A stretch of 64,000 bases of DNA from Brachionus plicatilis (Eukaryota; Rotifera; Eurotatoria; Ploima; Brachionidae): NCBI GenBank assembly GCA_010279815.1, contig QEOQ01000658.1, positions 786,806 through 850,805 of the forward strand, in the 5' to 3' direction. Numbering within the stretch: the first letter of the stretch is position 1; every line of letters starts with the position of its first letter. The translations under genes were made by a program, and so were the position numbers. The notes below the pieces were generated by a model. That model was given only the letters and a program-made list of their open reading frames with translations. It had not been told where the DNA came from and made no database searches. This document shows, one piece after another, positions 35,701 through 47,700 of this stretch.

Positions 35701-38700
35701 ATCGTCACTGCATTTTTATAGTCTTATTCGGTTAAATGGCTTAAATAGAATCTTATTTGGACTAATTGGGTGATTTTTCTGACTAATAGGGTTAAATCTA
35801 TTTAACCTTTTAAGCCCTAAAAAAAACCCCATTAGATGAAGCCCTAAGGACATTTCCTAAAATTCTAAAAAAATTCTCTTAGATACTTTAGCATGTGCTG
35901 AATCTAACAAGCGAAATAGGTTAGAGCTTAAGTATTACCTAGGGCCTTAAAGCACCCTTCTCCCGAATCACTAATTCGAGGCTTTTTCACCTCATTAGGC
36001 GTAGTCGAACTTTAAGAGAAAAAAAAGCATATAACGATTTTTTTTTTAAATATTTCACACATATCATTCGATTTCTCTCCTCGAGTTCTACATATCAAGA
36101 TATTTTTTTAGGTATTAGCTTTAAAAATGAAGGAGATATAGGGGTTTTTCAAATTCGTTCACCCTATTAACCCATAACCCCTTTAGACTAGGTTACCATA
36201 AATTTTTTTATTTCTTAATTTTTTATATTTTTTATGTATTTTTTAATATTTTTTGTCTTGTTTAATTTATTTCTAAAATTTTTTTAAGCACAAATTTTTT
36301 TGTTTTATATTAATAAATTCACTTAAAAAGAATAGCAAAATGTAAAAAATTTTACATTTTTACATTTTCATATTTTTAGATTTTTTGTGCATTATTTCAT
36401 AAAATTTTTATTTTTAATTTTGCTAACTAAATAATTTGAAAGAGTTATTTTTTTATTTACTGAAATATTGCACAAAAATCTAAAAATATGAAAATGTAAA
36501 AATGTAAAATTATTTTCATTTTGCCTAAAGAATATAACAATTATGTGAATCGTTTAAAAAATCATGTTTCAATATTTTCATTGAAAAAGAAATTTAAACA
36601 AATAATTTTATTTTTTCCTGAATAAAAAAATTCAATACTTATAATTTTTCTATATATTTTAATTCTTTTCTTAAAATAAGAAAAAATCTTTACTTGTTTT
36701 TTTTTAAATTTTTGAAACAAGTCAAAGTCCTGACTTGCACTTGATTTGTGATTTGTGACTTTTATACAACTCTGATTTTAGAAAAAAAAAAATAATTTCT
36801 AAATTTTTGCACCATACTGTAAATGATTAATTATCAAATAGCTAAGACATCGGTCAGATACGATCATCAAGCGACTTTTTTAATAATATGAGAGGGGGTC
36901 ACAAAAATTTTGTTTTTTTCCAAAAAAAATTTAAAGTGAAAAAATATTGAATTTTCAGAATGTTAGCCAAAATAAACTTTTCTTATTTTTTTTTGTTAAT
37001 AAAGATGGAATTTTGAAGACGATACTCCGGCAGCCAACTTTAACAGATTTCCGATTGCGTTGTTGACAGTGTTTCAAATTCTCACTGGAGAAGATTGGAA
37101 TGAAATAATGTACAATGGCATTCGATCAAGAGGAGGACCATACTCTTGGGGAGCACTTGCAAGTGTTTACTTCATAGTGCTTGTAATGTTTGGAAATTGT
37201 AACAATTTAGTTTGACATTTTAATGGAAATGGATTTGATTTTTAATTTTTAGATACTTTATTAAATGTTTTCTTGGCCATTGCTGTGGACAACTTGGCAA
37301 CAGCACAGGAAATGACAAATGAACAGGAAGAAGCCGAAGCGCTGGCCAAAGAGCAAAAGGAGAAAATTGTTGCCAAGGAAGCAAATATGTTTTTGCCCAA
37401 TTCTCTAATAGTTGCTTCGACTAACTCAAATGATGTGAAACAGTGTGACGATGATAGAAAAAAAAATCTCAGCAAAACATTGAATAGCTCGCCAAATGCT
37501 GACTCAGCCTTGGCAAAAAATTTCCTATCAAATTCAAACTTTGATAGATGCGAGAGAAAAACCCACGATGAGCTGAATGTAGAAAAAATGGTCTATCGCA
37601 AAGTTGATCTAGACTACATACCTGGCCTTGATGACGACTTAAAAGTCATACTACCAGCATCGTTTGAGGCCTCATTTGCCAACGGGGTTTTTGACAGTGT
37701 TGAAGAAAAGCTGAATAGCGAGAAAAAAGTTGAACTAGAAGATAAGCCTAAGATAGAGCAGCAAACTGATGATGAAACAGGACCACGGCCTATTTTACCC
37801 TACAGCTCAATGTTCATATTCGGGACAGATAACTGCATCCGAAAAGCAATTCACTATGTGGTCACTCTTAAATACTTTGATACCTTAATAATGGCTGTGA
37901 TCTGCGGCAGCTCTATTGCTTTGGCCACCGAGGATCCAGTTGATGAAAATTCGCCCCGAAATGTGATCTTAAATTATTTGGACTATGGCTTTACGGCTGT
38001 TTTTACGGTAGAAATGATCCTGAAGATCATAGATTTGGGCGTTATTTTTCATCCGGGCTCTTATTTTAGAGACATTTGGAATTTTTTAGACGCCACTGTG
38101 GTCATCTGCGCTCTTTTTGCTTTTGTTTTCAGTGAGTCCGAATCTGCTGGCAAAAATCTAAACACCATCAAGTCACTGCGAGTTCTTCGCGTTCTCAGAC
38201 CACTCAAAACAATAAACCGTGTACCCAAACTCAAAGCTGTGTTTGACTGTGTTGTAAACTCGCTAAAAAATGTCTTCAACATCTTGATTGTCTACATGCT
38301 TTTTAATTTTATTTTTGCTGTCATTGCAGTTCAACTTTTCCGCGGCAAATTTTTCTATTGTACAGATTTGTCCAAGTTAACAGAGCATGAATGTCAGGGA
38401 CAATTTTTTTCCTATAATGACGACCCAACAGTTCCAACAATTGAGCAGCGCAAGTGGCAAAGATGGGAATTTCATTATGACAATGTTTTTTTTGCTATTT
38501 TATCTCTTTTTACTGTGCAAACTGGAGAGGGATGGCCAGCGTAATTTTTTTTTATTTTTTCCAAAAAATTATTTTTATTTAATTTTGATTCTATTAAAAA
38601 AGAATATTGGAGCATTCAATCGAGTCAACTAAGGTTGGCTATGGACCTTTACCTCAGAATAGAATGGAAATGGCCTTTTTCTACATCATTTACTTTATAG

Positions 38701-41700
38701 TTTTTCCTTTCTTTTTTGTGAACATATTTGTGGCCTTGATTATTATTACATTTCAAGAGCAAGGTGAGAAAGAACTCGAAGAAGCAGAAATCAACAAGAA
38801 TCAAGTAAGTTGTCTTTTAATTTTTATAAATGCGCGGGTATATTAAAACATAGAAAAATTATATATAAAAAAATATAGAATAGAGCATAAATAATATCTA
38901 TCCACAAATCCAGTAAAAATCTTCACTAATTTAGTTAAAAAATAACACAATCAATAAACAATTAATTAATTCAGTTTATAATATTTATTCCAGAAAAAGA
39001 ATACAAAAAATAAAAAAATATCACAAAAAAAGATGAAAAAACACTAATTCAATTAAATCATAACTTTATTTTAATTTTATTCACTAATTAAGTAAAAAAA
39101 AAAATTACATAAAAAAAATAAAAAAATTACCTATTTTTTTGAGAATTTGAGTATAAGGAATATCTTCAACTTCGTTTAGCGTGTCGTCACTTGGATCGAG
39201 CAATACACTCTCTTGATTTTGCTTCTGAAGACATTTTATTCAAGTTTTATTTTAAGTTTTATTTGAGCATTTATGATGATGATGATAAACGTCTTTATTT
39301 AAATAAATAAATATTGGCTTGAGCTTTCGCTCCTTTGCCAAGCTTATTTAAAATGTTCCAAAAAACAAAAAAAAGAAAAATAAAAAAAAATTATTATCTC
39401 ATAAGTTTAAAATAAAAAAAAAAAAGAAAAAAATATTTCTTTGTTTTTTTTTTTAAATACGAAAAAAGAGAAGAAAAGAACTGAAAAAAAAATTTATTAA
39501 AATAGTGCAGATTTTATCTAATTAGTGAATTAATATATTAATTTGTGACAGTTTCGCTCTATTAAATATGTTTTATTGATTTTGTGAATAAAAAACCAAA
39601 TTAGTTTTTTTTTTAATGAAATTGTAATATTTTTACTGAATTAGTGAATTTTTTTTCTAAATTTGTGGTGACGTTTACTGACGTCCTATAGAATATTTTA
39701 TATTTTACATAATATAGAATATTCATATAAATGAATAATTTAGGAAATTTAGAAAAACTAAAACTATTTTAGATAAAGCACACGCCTTTTTTTTTAACAA
39801 AAAATTTTTTTCAAGAATTGATTAAAAAAATTAAGCCCAATTAGAAAAGAATCAAAAAATCAAAAAAATTATTTCACAATACGAATCAAAAACAATTGAA
39901 TTGCATATTAATTGTATTGCTTGTTTATTTTTAGATAATTAATCAATTATATTAATTAAAGAGTGAGATTTTTAGTTGAAAATATTTAATTCTACATTTT
40001 AATTTTCAACATAATTGGCTTTTTTTTATTTTATCAAATTTTATATTTTATTTTTCCTTTTTTTTTTTTTAATATTTTGATTGATCCCCCATAATTTCTA
40101 ATTGATTAACTCATTCAAACGTTCTATCTACAATAATATAAATTTAATTTTTATAGATTTTTTCAAAAAATTTAAAAGATTTTATTTAAATTTTTCAATG
40201 TTTAATTTTTCTAATTAATCAAAAGTATTATTTTATTTTTTAAAGAAATTAACTTTTATACAATTTAAATAAATAAATAAAGTTTTAATCAGTCTTTTTA
40301 GACTAGGATATTAGCCTGCTGATTAGCCTTGAAATTGAAAAAAAAAATTGATGTTCTTGATTTTGCAGAATTTCGCAGAATCAGTATACTGGTGGTACAA
40401 AGGATGTATCGGTTGCTACAGTTTAAAAAACATGTCAAGGTCCTTCAGAACTTAAGCTTTGGCACTTTTAATATTTTTTTTTGTTTTTTGTACCAAAATT
40501 CTCAATGCCTTAATTTTTTAAATTTTTTTATAGAAATCTTGCATGGATTTTGCAATCAATGCCAAGCCAATTGAACGCTACATACCAACAAAAAAGGACT
40601 CTTTCAAATACAAAATTTGGCAGTTTGTAGTCTCACCTGGCTTTGAATATTTTATTCTATTTCTAATTACTTGTAACACGATTATTCTGATGATGAAATG
40701 GCACAACCAGTCCGAAAACATCAAAACAGTTCTCAAGTATCTCAATATTATTTTCACGTCACTGTTCACAGTCGAGTCTTTTTTGAAGATCATCGGTTTC
40801 GGCTTCAAAGACTATTTTCGAGATCCTTGGAACATTTTTGATTTTATCACAGTAATCGGCTCAATCACCGACGTCATAGTATCAGAAATAAGTGAGATAA
40901 CAAGAAATATAAAAAATGACCTAACAGGACCATACTCCTATTTGCCAATTTCGAACCAGAATCAGAAAAAAATTGCCACAATCAATCTAGGCTTTCTGCG
41001 ATTGTTCAGAGCTGCCCGATTGATTAAGTTACTGCGCCAAGGATACACAATAAGGATACTCTTATGGACTTTTGTTCAGTCGTTCAAAGCACTGCCCTAC
41101 GTTTGTCTTCTGATAGCAATGCTTTTTTTTATCTATGCAATTATAGGCATGCAAGTGTTTGGCAACATTAAATTGGATTCCGAGGGCGCCATAAATCGAC
41201 ACAACAACTTCCAAAATTTTCCTCAGGCACTAATGCTACTATTTAGATGCGCCACTGGCGAAAATTGGCAGCAAATCATGAGATCATGCTTGGGAGGATC
41301 TGAATGTGAACCAAAACCATCTGAGCGCACTTTAGACATTCTAATCAAAAACAAACAATTTGAAATGTTGGTCACTTCTGGCAGAAAATGTGGCCTAGAC
41401 TTTGCTTATGCTTATTTTGTCAGCTTTATTTTTCTGTCCTCTTTTTTGATGCTGAATTTATTTGTGGCCGTGATTATGGACAACTTTGACTATTTGACAA
41501 GAGACTCGTCCATCCTTGGCGCCCACCATCTAGATGAATATATAAGGGCCTGGGCTGATATAGACCCTGGTGGATCTGGCAAAGTCTACTATAAAGATAT
41601 GTACAAAATGCTGCTCAATATGGAGCCCCCGGTCGGATTTGGCGCCAAGTGTCCAAAAATTTTGGCCTATAGAAGGCTGATTAGAATGAATATGCCAGTT

Positions 41701-44700
41701 GATGAAAATGGAAAAGTTCATTTTACAACCACTCTATTTGCCCTTATCCGAGAGTCACTTGGAATCAAAATGAGGCAAGACGCGGACGAAATGGACAGAG
41801 CGGATGAAGAGTTAAGAGAAACAATTCAAAAGTTGTGGCCACTGCAGGCGTCCAAAAAAATGGACATTTTGGTTCCGCCTAAGTCTGAACTTCATGGCAG
41901 TAGTGCTAAAAGAAAGTTGACAGTTGGAAAAATTTACGCTGGTATGTTGATTCTGGAAAATTATAGATCGTACAAGCAATCTTTGGAAAGATATGGCGAG
42001 GCCAGACCGGTTTTTGAAATTTTATTTTTAATTTTTAAATTTTGAATTTAATATTTATAAGTTTATTTTAATTTTTTTTTTCAGCGCCAATCTTCCTTTT
42101 TCAACAAAATAATGGGTGTAGTGCGAAGTAATGCGTCCCAAAACAAATCAAATAGCACATTGAATATAGATGAGTTTGATTCTTCGTCGAAGAGGAATTC
42201 GTTTTTTAAAAGAAATTCATTTAGAGTAATATATTTTAATTTTTTTGCTTTTGATCGCTGATCCTGCTTAAATATTTCAAAATATTTGATTATATTTTTT
42301 TAAATATAAATTTTAATTTAAACAATTTAATTGAAATTTATTTGGGATGATAAAAATTTTAAAAAAAGACAAGATTTAGCCTTTTTGAAATGATGGGTGG
42401 CAGATTCTCGAAATGAAAAATTCCTAGAATTTAAATTTTTTAGTCGATACCAAATATTACAAAATATTAAATTCATTTTAAATGTCCCAGATTAACTTTT
42501 TTGTCTTTTTTTAATTTAAAAAAAATATAGTGTATAATATATTTTTGAGTAGCTAATTTTTAAAGGTTTTTAATTAAACTAAATTATAAAGTTTTAATTT
42601 CTTATAATCTAAAAATAGCTTACATCTAAATGACAGTAATTTTTAACTGAGTTTTTTTGGGCTATAAAACTTTTAAATATTATTTTTCTTTTATGTATCT
42701 GTGTTAGAGCAAATTTTATTATTATTATTATTATTATTTTTATTAATTTAAAGTCACATTGACAAGATTAAAAAGAGTTGAAAAAATATTCATATTTTGG
42801 TTTGAATCTTATATTTATATCAGAAGTTAATAATAAAAATCCATTTTTTTTCAGTATTTTAAAGAGACATAAAAATTGAAAATTTTGTCAAAATTAAGAC
42901 TATATTTTTTGAACGAATAGTCAGAAAAATATGATATTTAGCTCAATGAATACCTAAATTCTAAGAATAAGAATATTTTAAATTTTTTATCAAAAAAAAT
43001 AAATCAAGGTCGAGAACACCGAGCCAAAATAGGTAATAATGATAATAATAAAAGGTAAAATAATAATAAGGTTATAGAATAAAGACAACTATTAATCATC
43101 ATTAAACCAAGCACAAGAATTAGTTACGCTATAATAACCTGTAAAGTCTTTTCTTAGCAAAAAAAAATTGTCTAGTTTATTTTTAAATCCATTTTAAGTT
43201 GTTTGTTCTACTACTTCTCGTGGTAATTTGCAGAGTTGTTTAATAGTCACAAGTCTCAAGTCAAGTCCAAGTCCGGACTTTTTTTTTTAATTTCATTCAA
43301 AAGTCCAAGTCCGGGCTTTAAAATTTTGAATACTGAAGAAGAAATTTATGCTAAAATTGCAACAAAATTCTGATATATGGCAAATCTATTGCATTAGAGA
43401 GTATATAAATTTTTTGTTATGAAGCCTGATCTAGCAAATTTTAAAAAAAAAGGTCTTGACTTGGACTTTTTTATGGGACTTTTAAACAACTCTGGTAATT
43501 TGTTCAAAACATTTGCAACACTGTTTGTAAAAATTAGGGGTAGATCTTGTAACAATTCTAAAGAGAGATGCTAGCTTTAGAATTATTTTTCATTAAAATC
43601 AATTTTTTTCAATTAAATTAAATTTGCAAAAATCGCACAGATTTTGCAGACTTCCGTAGAAGGTGAAACAAAAGTTGTTTCACTTTGTTACATTTGCAGA
43701 GCAAGTTTTTGACATGTCAAATGTCTAAAACTACACATATTTATAAATATTATTTATTATTTTTATAAATATTTATAAATAATACCTTGAATTGGAAGTT
43801 TTTTATTAAATTTCACAATGCCAATTTAATGATAATTTAATTTAATTGATAACATTTAATTTATTTTATTTTTAAGAATAATTCTCATCACGATCCATCG
43901 ATAATTAACGAGAAAAATGATTCAAGTCAAATAAAATCACTCATTAAATCTCTTTCGTCCTCAAAAATACAAGATGATGTAGTAAGTAGCTGAATTTATT
44001 TTTATTTTAATGAAAAAAAATAATGGATTTGTCTTTTAAATTTTTTAATTTTTGAAAATTTTTTTTTAGTCTTATAAGTGTACCTACCATAAAAATATTT
44101 AGATGAATTAATTTCTACTCAAAAAATTTATTTGATATTTAAAGATTGCGATTTTAAATGTTGTTCGTTCGGCTCAAAAATTTTATAATTTTATAATGGA
44201 ATCTTAATCCATTAGTAGTTCATTATTTGTGACAAATTTAAAAAATTTATGCTTGATTTTTTTATCTTTGTTTGATTAGCACAGTAGATCTCGCAAAAAT
44301 GTAACGTTGCCGTAAGCGTTACCTACCGTAAGCAGTTACCGTGAGCGTAAGCGTTAGATTCAGATTTCCCATAAAATTTTAATTTACTCATAATTTTTCT
44401 TTTTTAAGTTCTCATAAAAGTCGAAATTAACAAAGTTTTTAATTTTAATTTTTATTCAAAAAAAAATTAATTCTTGTTAAACTTAAATTAATTAATAAAA
44501 AAAAATTGATAAAATAAAATAATAATAAAATAATAAAATTAATTTATTTATTGCAAAATTTTTAAGATAAACAGTATCAATAATTAATTTGAAAATAAAA
44601 AATCATTTAAAATTTTGATTATTGTTATTATTATAAAATAATCTGCAACGGGAGGCCCGCGGAGCTTAGCACTATCGTACTTGGCTATGGCAGATAAATT

Positions 44701-47700
44701 TAAAATCTTTTTATTTAAATCTATTTAAATCATTTAAAATTTTCAATTTGAAATATCTTCAATTTGAAAATTTGAGAAGGTAAAACTTATGGTAGCTTCT
44801 AAGACTAATAGTAAAATGAACGCTCACTAGCTTACGCTTACGGTTCGCTTACGGTCCGTTTACGGAAGGGTAACGCTTACGGTAACCGTTCCCTTAGGTA
44901 GCGTTACATTTTTGCGAGATCTACTGCAATATCTTTGTTTACAATATTTTAGGTTTGTTTTTATATGGGTATTTATTAATAAAATTGGGTATTTAGCTAA
45001 AAATCAATTTGGATATTAGATATATAGTTTGATTACTTAAAATTTTTAATGGGTGTTTATTAAAATAACCAAGTATTTAAATGTTCAATTGAAATGTAAA
45101 ATAATCAAATAGTAGTAGTAGTAGTAGTTCTTGCTGCGACACCTAACATGTAGAGTGTCTAAGCCCATCACCGCCGATTGGCCGTGTAGAACTGTAGCAG
45201 CCGATTCCATTGAACTTATCTAAAGCCATTTTAAAATTAGAGGTTGACTTAGATTTAACTGCATTTTCTGGCAACTTATTCCAATGCGGAACTACTTGTT
45301 TGAGAAAAATACATGTCTGGCGCTTACTGCAGCTGCAAAATCGTTTCTAATTTGAGCTGAGAAACTTTCTCTCTGGGCTCTGATGCTATTTCCTCTTAAA
45401 GCCTCGACTGGACCCTTGTTTTCTAATTTATTCACTAGATTCTTGACTTGGCCTTTCTTTTCTTTTCCATTCACTAATTTGTACATTTCAATCAATTCCC
45501 CTCTTACTCTTCTTTCACTCAGCTTTGTCAGTCCTAATTTCGTCAACCTCATTTCATAAGACATGTTTCTTAGGGACAAAAGCATTTTTGTTGTCTCTTG
45601 CACCTTTTCTCACACTCTGTGGTCGCTAGTATAACATTTGAGTTGCTATTTTGTGTATATTTGTGTAAATGAGTGTACAATAAAAAAAATTTAAAAATAA
45701 AAATATCATATAGCTAAAGAAATAATATTGGACATAGAATATATTTAGAAGTCACCAACTCGTCAAATGTCTGAATTAGGATCTCATTTACTTTAAAAAA
45801 ATCGAAAAAAAACATTAAAACTATTTCATCCATCAAAGAATTTTTCGATTAATTTGTTAAAGATTGATTGCTTTTGGATTAATTTGCATACAAAATGGAT
45901 TGAAGGTGCACATTTATTTTTTCCAAGTACAAATAATGCATAAGAAGCTACTAATAGAGTTAATAAGGATCAAAAACATTTCGAAAAAGGTTATCTCTAA
46001 GCCAGTACTTACAGTTAGCAATTATTGAAGTTTAAGTTGTGTCTGGATGGTGCATTCATATAATTTTAACTATAAAAAGTTTAGTTTAGAACCAACTATT
46101 TCCCTTAATTTGTAGCCGCCTCAATCTGCTATGGAATCGAAGGAAATTAAAATTAAAGCTGATAAGTTTTATATTCCTTCAGATGATTTAAATAAGATTC
46201 GAGATACTGAGTTTAAGCCTTGCAAATTATTTCGGTATTCATTAATATTTTGTGTAACACTCTATTATTATTTTTGTGAAACTTAATAATAATTTTTCCA
46301 ATGCTTATTAATAATTTTTATGCACTCATTTTTGAATTCTTTGATAATAATATTGACAATAAAATAATAGCCAAAAAAATTTTTTTTAGTATCCAAATAA
46401 TTAAAATAAATACCCATTTAATAATAATTCAATCTATTATCAAAACTTATCCAAAACAAAAAAAACATCTTTAATCTTTGGAAAAAAAATTAAAATATTT
46501 AAAAGCATTTAATGGAAAATTTTAAATTTTAAATATGACCAAAAATTAAGAAAAAAATTTTTTTTAATTCTAAATCTTTATTTTTTTAAGAAAACTGTAT
46601 CAGAAAAAAATGATTTTTTATCTCAGACAGTCCAAGCTAATAAAGATCACAAAAATGAGACATCAGATTTCGATAATTCTAAATTTAACGGAGTTGATTC
46701 TTCCCTCTTGAAAGTACCAAATTTAAGTGCAAACAAAAGTCCGTCAATTACAAACTTATCTTCGAAAACACCTCTTGTTCGTGATTTGAATACTTGCTAC
46801 CAATCACTAGAAGAAACATCAAGAATCTCAAGAAACAATGTTTTTGAACTCTCTTTTAAAGAATCTTCTCCAGATCAAAATTCTTTTCCAAAAGTATTTA
46901 TTTAGAAAAATTTTAAATTAAAATCAATTTTTTTTTATTAATTTAGAACCAGGAAAGAAATTCATCAAATAAAATAAATAATATTAACATGTCCGATAAC
47001 TTAGCGGACACAAATTCATTACATTTAATAAATAATCAATTTGATTCAATTCATAACCCTGGAATTAATTTTAGCAATTTTCCAAGGCGTCCTCCGCCAG
47101 CTCCTGTCTATCATCCAGCAAGAAATAACAACTATGACATGTCCAAAACAGTAAACTCGATTGTCGATAATTTGGAAGCAGATTTGGCCAGACATGTTAA
47201 GCGTCGTCCATCAGGTCAATTTGAATCATGTTCTCATCCACTTTTAGCCGCAGCTCTCATGGAAGACAAAAAACACCAAGCTAAACTACAAAACAACGAG
47301 TCTAAAAATTTGAGAAATTATTTGTATAAAAAAAAACATAGTAACGAGAGCAATAAACTGAGCAATTCACCGTCAATCTCTCCTAGTTATTCAAATTCCA
47401 TTTCGCGCTCACCTTCTCCAATGGAGCAAAGGTATTCGAGCAATAAAACTAATTCTAGATCTCCAAGTCCAATCTTCAAATCCAATGTAGAATATGGCAA
47501 GTACAGAAAACTTCCGCCAGTGCCATCCGGAAATCAAAAGCCTTCATTCCAGGACGATCTTAAGATTAGGAGCAACAGCAATTTGAAAAAAACAAATGAA
47601 CAGCAAAATCACCATTTTAAATTGCCATTAGTTAATGACAAAACTTTCAAAAATCAATATAACTTCGGCTATAAGAATGTTGAATACAAACATGAGAATG

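Larger units (their letters stand above)
34560..36819. mobile_element. Tc1-like MITE remnant split by a later insertion
   Basis: Left piece 34560-34698 and right piece 36775-36819 (ending GCACCATACTG next to TA) together match the right half of the element at 52898-53440. A hAT-like element interrupts them. The far left end is lost. Confidence 0.6.

Noticed and set aside
40329..40574. Alternative Cav2 exon upstream of exon 8
   Set aside because: The frame does not resemble channel sequence and has no acceptor-donor pair that fits phase 0.
45113..45135. (AGT)n as an independent microsatellite
   Set aside because: It is the 3' tail of the minus-strand LINE fragment.
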